From assembly GCF_001426945.1 (NCBI RefSeq), contig NZ_LMFS01000001.1, positions 3,203,643 through 3,267,642 of the forward strand: a stretch of DNA of 64,000 nucleotides. The letters run 5' to 3'. The position numbers and the translations under genes are program-made. How positions within the stretch are numbered: the stretch's first letter is position 1; the number at the start of each line of letters is the position of its first letter. Below the pieces are notes generated by a model. The model did not search any database and was not told the origin of the DNA. It saw only the letters and a list, made by a program, of their open reading frames with translations. Shown here piece by piece: positions 43,711-52,949 of this stretch. The stretch is from Pseudolabrys sp. Root1462. GTDB lineage: Bacteria; Pseudomonadota; Alphaproteobacteria; Rhizobiales; Xanthobacteraceae.

Positions 43711-45306
43711 ATGGCTTTCGGACGAAATTCACGGAACTTGCCAGTGTCGGTTCGCCGCGGCCCACGCCATTACAAAATGCCATCGACCCTGCGCCGCGCC
43801 GGTATCCGCCTCAGCGCGTCGGTAGCGCTCGCGGGCATCCTGCTGCTCGGCGTCAACAACGCGCTGCAGCCGGCCTCGGCCGAAGGCGACACGCGCACGC
43901 TGAGCTTCCGCCACCTGCATACCAACGAGACCATCACCGTCACCTTCAAGCGCAACGGCAGCTACGACCAGGATGCGTTGAAGAAGCTCGACTGGTTCAT
44001 GCGCGACTGGCGCAAGAACGAAGACGTCAAGATGGACCCCAAGCTCTTCGACATTCTCTGGCAGGTCTATCGCGACGTCGGCGGCACGCAGCCGATCGAG
44101 ATCATCTGCGGCTACCGCGCGCCGGCTACCAACAACATGCTGCGCGCGCGCTCGACCGGCGTTGCCGAGAATTCCAATCACACCCACGGCCAGGCCATCG
44201 ATTTCGAGATCCCGGGCGTGCCGCTGGAGAAAATCCGCGAAGTCGGCCTTCGCCTGCAGCGCGGCGGCGTCGGCTTCTATCCGACCTCGGGCTCGCCCTT
44301 CGTCCATCTCGACACTGGCACCATCCGTCACTGGCCGCGCATGACGCGCGACCAACTGGTCAAGGTGTTCCCCGACGGGCGCACCGTGCATATTCCCACC
44401 GACGGCAAGCCGCTCGCCGGCTACGCGCTGGCGCTGGCCGATGTCGAGAAGCGTGGCAACGAGCCGTCGCGCGTGATCATGGCGCAGGCCCGCGAGGCCG
44501 GCGTGACCGGGGCGGCGGAGGCCGGTGCGACGGCGCAGAAGCCGCGCAATTTCCTGGCGAGCCTGTTTGGCGGCAACCTGAAGTCCGATGCGGAGGAATC
44601 TGCCAAGCCGGAGAAGGCCGCGGTGGTGCTGGCCAGCGCCAAGCCGAAGCCGGTCGCCACGGCGCGCGTGGTGCCGATGCCATCGGCGCGGCCGAAGCTG
44701 ATCGAGGTCGCCTCGGCTGAGCCGGCCCCGCAGACCGCAGCCAATGTCATCGCCACCCGGAGCGGCGTCTGGACCAGCGCGGTCGACAGCGGCGAAGTGG
44801 CGCCGGCGGTGGCGCAGTCGCCCTTCACATTCGCCGACACCATGACTACGGCGAGCCTGCCGGAGGCCGCACTCGCCTACGCCGCGACGCCGGCAACGAC
44901 CAAGGTCACGGAAGCCACACCGCTGCCCCGCCCCGCCCGGGCGCGACCGATGGGCGCCAATATTCCGGCGCTGCCGCCGACGGCATCGCTGATGCCCCAG
45001 GCGTCCGCCACAATCGCGTCAGCCACCCCACCAGGCATCGCCGGCGGCGGCCAGCGCACCGACAGCCCATGGCTGCGCGCGGCAGTGCTGACGCCGAACA
45101 TGACGACCCACATGACGGCCACGCATATGGGCGACCTCGATACCGCACCGCTGGCGCATTTGTTCCAGAAGCCGGCGCAGGCTTTGGTGATGACCTTCTC
45201 GGCGGATCCGGGGCTAGGCATTGTCGCCGACCGGTTCAGCGGCCACGCTATCGCTTTCCTCGCGACCGCGAGCTTCGTCACGCAGACGACGGCGTCGCTG
45301 CGCTAG
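43711..45306 (+). CDS. DUF882 (YcbK-like, M15-type) murein peptidase with long C-terminal tail
   Basis: A 531-residue protein. The N-terminus has a basic stretch and a membrane/signal segment (about 37-50, ASVALAGILLLGV). The DUF882 domain (about 60-230) includes CGYRAPATNNML, NSNHTHGQAIDFEIPG and PFVHLDTG, giving the His/Asp/His zinc site of M15 D,D- or L,D-carboxypeptidases. The C-terminal 300 residues are low complexity (Ala/Pro/Thr). Start uncertain: GTG at 43705, ATG at 43711 or an internal ATG at 43777. Lies downstream of the L,D-transpeptidase, a natural partner in murein remodelling. Confidence 0.88.
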   Translation: MAFGRNSRNLPVSVRRGPRHYKMPSTLRRAGIRLSASVALAGILLLGVNNALQPASAEGDTRTLSFRHLHTNETITVTFKRNGSYDQDALKKLDWFMRDWRKNEDVKMDPKLFDILWQVYRDVGGTQPIEIICGYRAPATNNMLRARSTGVAENSNHTHGQAIDFEIPGVPLEKIREVGLRLQRGGVGFYPTSGSPFVHLDTGTIRHWPRMTRDQLVKVFPDGRTVHIPTDGKPLAGYALALADVEKRGNEPSRVIMAQAREAGVTGAAEAGATAQKPRNFLASLFGGNLKSDAEESAKPEKAAVVLASAKPKPVATARVVPMPSARPKLIEVASAEPAPQTAANVIATRSGVWTSAVDSGEVAPAVAQSPFTFADTMTTASLPEAALAYAATPATTKVTEATPLPRPARARPMGANIPALPPTASLMPQASATIASATPPGIAGGGQRTDSPWLRAAVLTPNMTTHMTATHMGDLDTAPLAHLFQKPAQALVMTFSADPGLGIVADRFSGHAIAFLATASFVTQTTASLR

Positions 45307-45312
45307 AGACGA

Positions 45313-45437
45313 CTTGTCCCGGACGCGATGCAGCGTAAAACGCTGCGCCGCAGAGCCGGGACCGTCCCACATTTGGAATTCGCGAAGGTCCCGATTCAGC
45401 AGCGCACGACTGCGTCGCGCGCTGCGTCCGGGACAAG
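45313..45437. repeat. 125-bp palindromic element with 14-bp terminal inverted repeats
   Basis: Perfect ends CTTGTCCCGGACGC and GCGTCCGGGACAAG enclose about 97 bases with internal palindromes such as GCAGCGT-AAA-ACGCTGC and the word GAGCCGGGACC. No open frame inside. This resembles repetitive non-coding elements widespread in Bradyrhizobium and Rhodopseudomonas genomes and may be a MITE or REP derivative. It fills the spacer between the DUF882 gene and gapR, ending 6 bases before the gapR stop. Confidence 0.8.
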
Positions 45438-45443
45438 AGGGCC

Positions 45444-45719
45444 CTACTGGAGCATGCCCAGCGCATGCATGTAGGTTTCCAGGATCTCTTCCTGTTCGCG
45501 GCGCTCGTTCGAATCCATCTTGCGCAGGCGCACGATGGTGCGCAGCGCCTTGGCGTCATAGCCGTTGCTCTTGGCTTCGGCGTAAACGTCCTTGATGTCG
45601 TCGGAAGTCGCCTTCTTCTCTTCCTCCAGCCGCTCGATGCGCTCGATGATCGCCTTGAGCTGATCCTTCGCGAAGCGGTGCGAGGTTTCTTCTTTATCGG
45701 CCGCTGCGGGCATCGACAT
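45444..45719 (-). CDS. gapR: GapR (DUF2312/UPF0335) DNA-binding nucleoid protein
   Basis: A 91-residue protein matching GapR, the alphaproteobacterial nucleoid-associated protein that clamps overtwisted, AT-rich DNA ahead of replication and transcription in Caulobacter. Core: [53 protein letters not shown]. Cytoplasmic, coiled-coil dimer/tetramer. ATG at 45719 with GGGAG upstream; a second ATG two codons later also fits. The stop is followed at once by the 125-bp repeat element, which may end its transcript. Confidence 0.93.
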   Translation of the reverse strand: MSMPAAADKEETSHRFAKDQLKAIIERIERLEEEKKATSDDIKDVYAEAKSNGYDAKALRTIVRLRKMDSNERREQEEILETYMHALGMLQ

Positions 45720-45896
45720 AGCCTTGAACTCCCTGAATGCGCGTGCGGCAGCCTCGCGACATGAATAGCCGTGCGGACTGGTGCAGCGTCTCGTCAGGCA
45801 GCTTTCGGAATTCGCGCGCTCAAGGTCAAGGCGGGCCTGCGGTCATCCACGTTGTTCACAAGCCAGGGTCATCAGCCTGTCACGGAATGGCTTTTT

Positions 45897-46193
45897 TCAG
45901 TGCTGCGGTCTGGACTTTTCGAAGGCGGCCTTCTGCTCGGGCGAGGCCTCCTTCTGGTGCTTGGCGCGCCACTGGTCGTAGGGCTCGCCATAGACGATTT
46001 CACGGCTTTCGTCCTTGGACATGGCAACGCCGCGCGCATCCGCGGCGTCCTTCATCCAGTTCGACAGGCAATTGCGGCAGAAGCCGGCCAGATTCATCAG
46101 GTCGATGTTCTGCACATCGGCGCGCTGGCGCAGATGCTCGACCAAACGCCGGTACACGGCGGCCTCCAGTTCAGTGCGGGTCTTGTCGTCCAT
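45897..46193 (-). CDS. DUF1244 family protein
   Basis: A 98-residue protein: LEAAVYRRLVEHLRQRADVQNIDLMNLAGFCRNCLSNW, then GEPYDQWRAKHQKEA, the DUF1244 signature. The CRNC pair is invariant in the family, suggesting a metal or redox role; function unknown. GGAGG precedes the ATG by 11 bases. It stands upstream of gapR on the same strand and diverges from the glycerate kinase gene. Confidence 0.9.
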   Translation of the reverse strand: MDDKTRTELEAAVYRRLVEHLRQRADVQNIDLMNLAGFCRNCLSNWMKDAADARGVAMSKDESREIVYGEPYDQWRAKHQKEASPEQKAAFEKSRPQH

Positions 46194-46281
46194 GGCGTGA
46201 AAAGCCTCCGATATCGGCCCTCAACATAGGGGCGAGCAAAACGTCTTGCCATAGCCGCAAAAAATCGGCGGTATCCGCCCC

Positions 46282-47565
46282 ATGACCGAATTGCGTCCTT
46301 TCCTCGAATCACTTTTTCGCACCGCGGTAGCGGCCGCCCACCCCGGCACCTTCCTGCCGCCGCTGTTGCCGGTGCCGAAAGGCCGCGTCATCCTGCTGGC
46401 CGCCGGCAAGGCGGCCGGCTCCATGGCTGAAACCGCGGAAAATCATTACCTCGACACGCTCGGCCTGCCGGCCAAGCGGCTGACCGGCGTCGCCGTGGCG
46501 CGGCACGGCTACGGGCGGCCGACGCGGCTGGTGACCATGATCGAGGCCGGGCACCCGGTCCCGGACGAAGCGGGCTTGAAGGGCGCAGCGCGCGCGCTCG
46601 AACTGGCCAGCGGCGCGGGCGCCGGCGATCTTGTCCTGGTGCTGATGTCTGGCGGCGCCTCGGCCAACTGGATCGCCCCGGCGGACGGCGTGTCATTCGC
46701 CGACAAACAGGCCGTGACGCGCGCGCTGCTGCGATCCGGCGCGCATATCGGCGAAATCAATACGGTGCGCAAGCATCTGTCGCGCATCAAGGGCGGACGC
46801 CTCGCAAAGCGAGCTGCGCCTGCCGAGGTCATCACCATCGCCATCTCGGACGTGCCGGGCGACGATCCTTCGGCGATCGGCTCGGGGCCGACGGTGCCCG
46901 ATCCGACGACGCTCGATGACGCGCTCGCCATTGTCGCCAAATACGACCTCGATCTGCCCGCATCGATCATGCATGCATTGAACGACGCGGCCAATGAATC
47001 GCCGAAGCCCGGCGATCCTGCCTTTGCCAATGCGCGCTTCGTGCTCGCGGCGCGGCCGCGCGATGCGCTCGAAGCGGCGGAGAAGGCGGTGATCGCCGCC
47101 GGTTACGAATGCATCTCGCTCGGCCCTGATGTCGAAGGCGAGGCGCGTGAAGTAGCGGCGACGCATGCTGCCGTGGCCCGCGAGTTGCGCGCGCAGCGCA
47201 AGCGCGCCGTGATCATTTCCGGCGGCGAACTGACGGTCACCATGCGCGGCCAGGGTCGTGGCGGCCCCAATCAGGAATATGCGCTGGGTCTGGTCGATCA
47301 GCTCGCCGGCCTCGACAATGTGGCGGCGATTGCGGGCGATACCGACGGCACCGACGGCGGCGGCGGCGCCGCCACCGATCCCGCCGGCGCGCTGGTCGAC
47401 GGCCATTCGGCAGCCCGCGCCAAGGCCCTTGGCCTCGATCCTGCCGCGTTTCTTGCCGATAATAATTCGACCGAATTTTTCGCCCGGCTCGGCGATCTGC
47501 TCGAACCCGGCCCTACCTTCACCAACGTCAACGACTTTCGTGCGATCGTCGTCGACACGCCATGA
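46282..47565 (+). CDS. Glycerate 2-kinase (DUF4147/MOFRL family; annotated also as hydroxypyruvate reductase TtuD)
   Basis: A 427-residue two-domain protein. N-terminal DUF4147 region with LAAGKAAGSMAE and LVLMSGGASANWIAP, and HLSRIKGGRLAKRA. C-terminal MOFRL domain with ISGGELTVTMRGQGRGGPNQEYALG and GDTDGTDGGGGAA. The family phosphorylates D-glycerate at position 2; older annotation as hydroxypyruvate reductase is probably wrong. The product 2-phosphoglycerate feeds enolase and the pyruvate kinase encoded two genes on. Its stop overlaps the next start (ATGA). Confidence 0.93.
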   Translation: MTELRPFLESLFRTAVAAAHPGTFLPPLLPVPKGRVILLAAGKAAGSMAETAENHYLDTLGLPAKRLTGVAVARHGYGRPTRLVTMIEAGHPVPDEAGLKGAARALELASGAGAGDLVLVLMSGGASANWIAPADGVSFADKQAVTRALLRSGAHIGEINTVRKHLSRIKGGRLAKRAAPAEVITIAISDVPGDDPSAIGSGPTVPDPTTLDDALAIVAKYDLDLPASIMHALNDAANESPKPGDPAFANARFVLAARPRDALEAAEKAVIAAGYECISLGPDVEGEAREVAATHAAVARELRAQRKRAVIISGGELTVTMRGQGRGGPNQEYALGLVDQLAGLDNVAAIAGDTDGTDGGGGAATDPAGALVDGHSAARAKALGLDPAAFLADNNSTEFFARLGDLLEPGPTFTNVNDFRAIVVDTP

Positions 47566-48200
47566 CGGTCTGCTTACATTTCAATCGACTCGAACACGCC
47601 GGCTCCGTGAACGCTTTGCCCGTCTTTTTCGCCAAACGCCGCGTTCTTCGCACCTTGCTCGCAGCCCTGCCGGCACTGTTCATCGGCCTGATGGCGCTCA
47701 GCGAGCCCGCCCACGCCGACTTCCGACTCTGCAACAACACCGGCAGCCGTGTTGGCGTCGCCATCGGCTACAAGGACGCCGAAGGATGGACCACCGAAGG
47801 CTGGTGGAATATTTCGGCGCGGAGTTGCGACACGCTGCTGCGCGGCGCGCTTGTTGCGCGTTACTATTATATTTATGCGGTCGACTACGACCGCGGCGGC
47901 GAATGGTCCGGGCACGCCTTCATGTGCTCGCGCGAGAAGGAATTCACCATTCGCGGTACCGAGAATTGCCTGGCGCGCGGCTACGACCGAACCGGATACT
48001 TCGAAGTCGACACGCAGGAGCAGCGCTCCTGGACCGTGCAATTGACCGACACCGCGGAACAACCGGTCGATCGGCCGCTGCCACCGCGCGGCGGGCCCCC
48101 GCCACGTATGCCGCCCGGCGCAGGACCACCGCCACCGCCGGGCGTAGGATTGTCGCCGCCACCCCCGCTTGGCACCAACAAGGAAGGACTGCGACGATGA
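47562..48200 (+). CDS. DUF1036 exported protein with proline-rich tail
   Basis: A 212-residue protein. A signal/membrane segment lies at about 30-52 (TLLAALPALFIGLMALSEPAHA). The DUF1036 domain reads DFRLCNNTGSRVGVAIGYKDAEGWTTEGWWNI, with paired cysteines and aromatic residues. The C-terminus is a Pro/Gly-rich tail. Function unknown; an envelope protein. It overlaps the glycerate kinase gene by 4 bases and the pyk gene by 4 bases, so the three are translationally coupled. Confidence 0.87.
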   Translation: MTVCLHFNRLEHAGSVNALPVFFAKRRVLRTLLAALPALFIGLMALSEPAHADFRLCNNTGSRVGVAIGYKDAEGWTTEGWWNISARSCDTLLRGALVARYYYIYAVDYDRGGEWSGHAFMCSREKEFTIRGTENCLARGYDRTGYFEVDTQEQRSWTVQLTDTAEQPVDRPLPPRGGPPPRMPPGAGPPPPPGVGLSPPPPLGTNKEGLRR

Positions 48201-49630
48201 GACGTCACCGCCGCGCCAAGATCGTCGCCACGCTGGGCCCCGCTTCGTCCAGCCCGGAAATGATCGGCAAGCTGTTCAAGGCCGGCGCGGATGTCTTCCG
48301 CATCAACATGAGTCATACGAGCCAGGATCGCATGCGCGAACTGGTCGCGATGATCCGGCAGATCGAAGCCGAGAACGATCGGCCGATCGGCATCCTGGTC
48401 GATCTGCAGGGACCGAAACTGCGGCTGGGCACAATCCAGGGCGGTTCGATCATGGTGAAGCAAGGCGACACCGTCGTTCTCGACTCCAATCCTGCAATTG
48501 GCGGCGCTGACCGCATCTATCTGCCGCATCCGGAAATTCTCGCCGCTGTAGAGCCCGGACATACCCTCCTCATCGACGACGGCAAGGTGCGGTTGACCGT
48601 GACCAAAGTCGAGCCGGACCGCGTGACGACACGCGTCGAAGTCGCGGGCAAGCTGTCCGATCGCAAGGGCGTGAGCGTGCCGGATTCGACGATCCCGCTG
48701 TCCGCACTCACCGGCAAGGATCTGTCCGATCTCGAAGCTTCGCTGGAAGCCGGCATCGACTGGATCGCGCTGTCCTTCGTGCAGCGGCCTGAAGACGTCG
48801 CCGAAGCCAAAAAGCTGACGCGCGGCCGCGCGTTGGTCATGGTGAAGGTCGAAAAGCCGCAGGCGGTCGCCCGCCTCCCCGAGATCATCGAGATTGCTGA
48901 TGCGCTGATGGTGGCGCGCGGCGATCTCGGCGTCGAGATGCCGCTCGAGAAGGTACCGGGCGTGCAGAAGCAGATGACGCGCCTCGGTCGTGCCACTGGC
49001 AAGCCGGTGGTGGTCGCGACGCAGATGCTGGAGTCGATGATTTCCTCACCGGTGCCGACGCGTGCCGAAGTCTCCGACGTCGCCACCGCAATCTTCGAAG
49101 GCGCCGACGCGGTCATGCTGTCGGCGGAATCGGCAGCCGGGCAGTACCCGCTGGAAGCCGTCAGCACGATGAGCCGCATCGCCGAGCAGGTCGAAAGCGA
49201 CCCGCCCTATCGCGAAATCATCAACGCGCAGCGCACCCAGCCGGAGGCCACCGGCGCCGATGCCATCGCCGATGCGGCTCGCCACATCGCCGATACGCTC
49301 GATCTGGCCGCGGTGATCTGCTGGACTTCGTCGGGTTCGACCGCACTGCGCGTCGCGCGCGAGCGGCCGCGCCCGCCGATCGTGGCGCTGTCGCCGAACA
49401 GCGAAACCGGGCGCCGCCTGGCCGTCGTCTGGGGCGTGCATTGCGTCGTCACCGAGGACGCTCACGATCAGGACGATATGGTCGATCGGGCCTGCCGCAT
49501 CGCGTTCCGGGAAGGTTTCGCCAAGCCGGGTCAGCGCGTCATCGTCGTCGCGGGCGTGCCGCTCGGCACCCCCGGCGCGACCAACATGCTGCGCATTGCT
49601 TATGTCGGGGATGACGACATCGAAAGCTGA
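48197..49630 (+). CDS. pyk: Pyruvate kinase
   Basis: A 477-residue enzyme making pyruvate and ATP from phosphoenolpyruvate. Blocks: KIVATLGPASSSPEMIGKLFKAGADVFRINMSH, DLQGPKLRLG, the catalytic MVKVEKPQAV and MVARGDLGVEMPLEKVPGVQKQ, and the QMLESMISSPVPTRAEVSDVATAIFEGADAVMLS signature. ATG at 48197 overlaps the DUF1036 stop (ATGA) with AAGGAAGG just upstream; open frame farther upstream is not part of the gene. Same operon as glycerate kinase. Confidence 0.97.
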   Translation: MRRHRRAKIVATLGPASSSPEMIGKLFKAGADVFRINMSHTSQDRMRELVAMIRQIEAENDRPIGILVDLQGPKLRLGTIQGGSIMVKQGDTVVLDSNPAIGGADRIYLPHPEILAAVEPGHTLLIDDGKVRLTVTKVEPDRVTTRVEVAGKLSDRKGVSVPDSTIPLSALTGKDLSDLEASLEAGIDWIALSFVQRPEDVAEAKKLTRGRALVMVKVEKPQAVARLPEIIEIADALMVARGDLGVEMPLEKVPGVQKQMTRLGRATGKPVVVATQMLESMISSPVPTRAEVSDVATAIFEGADAVMLSAESAAGQYPLEAVSTMSRIAEQVESDPPYREIINAQRTQPEATGADAIADAARHIADTLDLAAVICWTSSGSTALRVARERPRPPIVALSPNSETGRRLAVVWGVHCVVTEDAHDQDDMVDRACRIAFREGFAKPGQRVIVVAGVPLGTPGATNMLRIAYVGDDDIES

Positions 49631-49715
49631 CGCCGGGCGCTTGCTCCAGATCAAGTGCCGCCCCGCAAAGTGCGATAGATGAGATCATCGCCATAGCCGA
49701 GCGGGTAACGATACG

Positions 49716-51314
49716 ATGGGCGTCATCATTCAGTTTTGCGGCGCCGCGCGCACGGTGACCGGTTCCTGCCACTGGTTCAAGTCGACGGCCGGCAATGTGC
49801 TGGTCGATTGCGGCCTGTATCAGGGGTCGAAGACCCTCAAGGAGCTGAACTACGGCGCCTTCCCGTTCAATCCGGCCGATATCGATGCGGTGCTGCTGAC
49901 GCATGCGCACATCGATCACAGCGGACTGCTGCCGAAGCTGGTTCGCGCGGGTTTCCGTGGCCGCATCTTGGCGACGCGCGGCACCATCGACCTGTGTTCG
50001 TATATGCTGCCCGACGCCGGCAGCATTCAGGAGTCCGAAGTCGCCGCGCTCAACCGCCGCAACGCGGCTCGCGGCCGGCGCGAGGTCAGCCCGATCTACA
50101 CACAAGCCGACGCCTATGCCGCGCTCGGTTCTTTTCATCCGGTCGAATACGAAACCTGGATCGACGTGATCCCTGGCGTGCGTGCACGCTACTGGAATGC
50201 CGGTCACCTGCTCGGCTCGGCTTCCATCGAGATCGAGTTCGCCGGCGAGGGCAAAAACGGTGAAGCGCTGCGCGTGCTCGCATCGGGCGATGTCGGCCCC
50301 GACGCCAAATTGCTGCAGCCGAACCCCGAAGCGCCGGCGGGCCTGGATTACGTCATCTCAGAATCGACCTACGGCCATGTCGAACGGCCAGCGGTCACGC
50401 CGGAATCGCGGCGCGAGAAACTCGCCGAAATGGTGCGCGACGCGCAACGCCTTGAGGGGCCGCTGCTCATTCCCGCCTTCGCCGTCGAGCGCACGCAGGA
50501 GCTCGTCATCGATCTGATCGATCTGATGGAGAAAGGCCGCGTGCCGGCGGCGCCGATCTTTCTCGATTCGCCCCTGGCCATCCGCGCCACCGAAGTCTTT
50601 CGCCAGCATGCTTCGGCGCTCAACTCCGATATCGACGTCACCCGCGTGCTGAATTCGCCGCATCTGCGTTCGACCGAGACTGTCGACGAGAGCAAGGCGA
50701 TCGCCAAATTTTCCGGCTTTCACATCATCATCGCCGGCAGCGGCATGTGCGATGCCGGTCGCATCCGCCATCATCTCAAGCGTTGGCTCTGGCATCCGAA
50801 CGCGACGGTATTGCTGTCGGGGTTCCAGGCGCAGGGCACGCTGGGACGCTTTCTCGCCGAGGGCGCCAAGGCCGTGCGCATTCAGGGCGAGGAGATCAAG
50901 GTCGCCGCGCACATCGTCTCGTTTGATGAATATTCCGGCCACGCCGACGGTCCGGAGCTGGCGCGCTGGATCGCCGGGCGGCGGCCGATTCGACGTGGTG
51001 TGTTCTTAGTTCACGGCGAAGAGCCCGCCCTCACCGCCCTGTCCGGCCGCATTGCCGAGCGGCTGGTGCCGGCAGCCAAGGTGTATGTGCCCGTCCTCGA
51101 CGACAACTATGAACTGACAACCAGTGCCCCGACACCGCTGACCGGGGCGCAGCGCCGGCGACTGGCGCCGGAAGCGGTCATTTCGCTCGACTGGCATAAC
51201 GACATGTCGAAGCTCATTCTCGATATTAATGACAAGATCGAGGCCGCTGCGGACGATCGCGCCCGTGGTGTCATCGTGCGGCGGCTGCGCCGTGCGCTCG
51301 ATGCCGAGGAATGA
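49716..51314 (+). CDS. MBL-fold/beta-CASP RNA metallo-hydrolase
   Basis: A 532-residue nuclease of the CPSF73-like group. The zinc motif HAHIDH is at 63-68, then WNAGHLLGSASIEIE and SGDVGPD, with the beta-CASP domain IAGSGMCDAGRIRHHLK and the final zinc histidine in DEYSGHADGPEL. These enzymes cleave or trim RNA from the 5' or endonucleolytically. Bacterial members of this YsiB-like subgroup are poorly studied; distinct from RNase J by length and C-terminus. Single gene. Confidence 0.88.
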   Translation: MGVIIQFCGAARTVTGSCHWFKSTAGNVLVDCGLYQGSKTLKELNYGAFPFNPADIDAVLLTHAHIDHSGLLPKLVRAGFRGRILATRGTIDLCSYMLPDAGSIQESEVAALNRRNAARGRREVSPIYTQADAYAALGSFHPVEYETWIDVIPGVRARYWNAGHLLGSASIEIEFAGEGKNGEALRVLASGDVGPDAKLLQPNPEAPAGLDYVISESTYGHVERPAVTPESRREKLAEMVRDAQRLEGPLLIPAFAVERTQELVIDLIDLMEKGRVPAAPIFLDSPLAIRATEVFRQHASALNSDIDVTRVLNSPHLRSTETVDESKAIAKFSGFHIIIAGSGMCDAGRIRHHLKRWLWHPNATVLLSGFQAQGTLGRFLAEGAKAVRIQGEEIKVAAHIVSFDEYSGHADGPELARWIAGRRPIRRGVFLVHGEEPALTALSGRIAERLVPAAKVYVPVLDDNYELTTSAPTPLTGAQRRRLAPEAVISLDWHNDMSKLILDINDKIEAAADDRARGVIVRRLRRALDAEE

Positions 51315-51486
51315 GACCGTTTTTCGCCACGTTGTCTCTTCCGGCTGCCGGCCGCCACTCCAGGTATTGATCGAATCCGATTGCAACGTTAAGGACCGTG
51401 GGTCCACACCGATTTACCGTTCGGCAAGGACGTTCGCAGACCACAACCTGAGGTAAGCCCCTGTTAAGTGGCGCGGGCGTCTTTGT

Positions 51487-51505
51487 CCCCCCGAAGGGGG
51501 AGTCC
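51487..51505 (+). promoter_or_regulatory. GC hairpin burying the ribosome-binding site of the diguanylate cyclase
   Basis: CCCCCC-GAA-GGGGG immediately before AG-TCC-ATG: the run GGGGGAG is the only Shine-Dalgarno candidate and lies in the 3' arm of a 5-bp all-GC hairpin with a 3-base loop, 5 bases before the start codon. Translation could be limited until the hairpin is opened. Confidence 0.5.
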
Positions 51506-52720
51506 ATGAACAGCGAATCCCGAGTCTACAGTCTGCCCCGCTGGCGGTTGACCCGCTGGCTGGTCGATGTCGGACCCGGAATTCCCGACGATATTCGCAT
51601 TGCGCTGGTCGGCGGCCTGTTTGGCGGGCTGCCGGTGTTCGCGGGCGGCGTCATCAACACGACCCTGGTATCGGCGGCCGTCGCCTGGCGCATGCAAACC
51701 GCGCCTTTCGTCGCGTGGTTCGTGTTCGAAGCGACGATCTGTTTTGCCCGGCTCGTTGTCCTGCTGGCGGCGCGGCGCGCTGCGCTGAAGCAACGCAAAA
51801 CTCCGACTGACATCCATATAGTCCTGGCGCTGCTCTGGAGCTGCGGCGTCGGATTCGGCGCCGTCATCAGCCTGGCCAGCGGCGACTGGGTCATTGCCAC
51901 GATGGCATGCCTGTCGGGCGCGGCCATGGTCGGTGGCATTTGTTTCCGCAATTTCGGCGCGCCACGTCTTGCCAGCACGATGATCCTGACCAGCATCGGC
52001 CCCTGCCTCGTCGGCGCCGTGCTATCGCGAGAGCCGCTGCTGTACATCGTATTGCTGCAGGCGCCGATGTATTTCGTGGCAATGACGGCGGCGGCCTTCA
52101 AACTCAACAAGATGCTGGTCGCAACCATGCGGGCCGAACGCGAGAACGATCACCGCGCGCGCCACGATGCTCTCACCGGGCTGTCGAACCGGCGCGGCCT
52201 GATCGACGCTGTTGAGGACAAACTGAAGAGCGCGCGTCCCGGCGACGACTCGCTGGCGTTGCTGTTCCTCGATCTCGACGGCTTCAAGACCGTGAACGAC
52301 ACCTATGGCCATGCCGCCGGTGACGAGTTGCTCAAGATGGCCGCCGAACGCCTACAACGCGCCTTGCGAGGACCTGATATTGCCGCGCGCATCGGCGGCG
52401 ACGAATTCGTCGTTCTGATCGGAAACTTGAACAAAGAACGCGCGCTGGAGCTCGGTGAGCACCTGATTGCGGCGATCGCCAGTCAGTACGAATTCAAGAA
52501 TGGCATGACGGCAAGCATCGGCGTCAGCGTCGGCATCGCGATGGCGCCCGAGCATGGCACTGATTTCATCGATCTTCTCGCGGTCGCCGACGCGGCGCTA
52601 TACGAAGCCAAATCGAGTGGCAAATCGCGCTGCTGCATGGCATCGGCGCTGACCAACGTGGCGGCGTTGCGCCGCCTGCACGGGCACTACGGCGCGGCCA
52701 AGAAAGTCGTCGCGGCTTAG
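51506..52720 (+). CDS. Membrane diguanylate cyclase
   Basis: A 404-residue protein with about six hydrophobic helices (35-195) and a C-terminal GGDEF domain (about 215-385). The active site is intact: FLDLDGFKTVNDTYGHAAGD and RIGGDEFVVLIG. It makes c-di-GMP; the membrane region resembles MASE-type sensors but I cannot place it in a named family. The start ATG follows the hairpin described at 51487. Together with the GGDEF and EAL genes elsewhere in the window, three c-di-GMP enzymes are encoded here. Confidence 0.88.
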   Translation: MNSESRVYSLPRWRLTRWLVDVGPGIPDDIRIALVGGLFGGLPVFAGGVINTTLVSAAVAWRMQTAPFVAWFVFEATICFARLVVLLAARRAALKQRKTPTDIHIVLALLWSCGVGFGAVISLASGDWVIATMACLSGAAMVGGICFRNFGAPRLASTMILTSIGPCLVGAVLSREPLLYIVLLQAPMYFVAMTAAAFKLNKMLVATMRAERENDHRARHDALTGLSNRRGLIDAVEDKLKSARPGDDSLALLFLDLDGFKTVNDTYGHAAGDELLKMAAERLQRALRGPDIAARIGGDEFVVLIGNLNKERALELGEHLIAAIASQYEFKNGMTASIGVSVGIAMAPEHGTDFIDLLAVADAALYEAKSSGKSRCCMASALTNVAALRRLHGHYGAAKKVVAA

Positions 52721-52949
52721 CGAAAAGAAGTCGGCGCCGGTGAAGCCAAATAGCCGAGCCTGATTCGGACTCAGACAGCGCGCCCCCGGCACGGCAAATG
52801 GCATCGCAGCCCTGTTGAAATATCGATCACATTTCGTCACGGATTGCCGCAATCGCTCATAACCGCGGTTCCATTGTGAACAAATCTGCGCGCGCTGGCA
52901 TTGTCCCTAAACGTCCGATGTCAAATCCACGGAGCGAGGGAGCGGATCA

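Noticed and set aside
45313-45437. Insertion sequence or CRISPR-like array
   Set aside because: Only 125 bp, no transposase frame, no repeated spacer pattern; kept as a palindromic repeat only.
47258-48196. Upstream extension of the pyruvate kinase frame
   Set aside because: It runs through the 3' end of glycerate kinase and all of DUF1036 in another frame; pyk homology begins at the ATG at 48197 with its own ribosome site.
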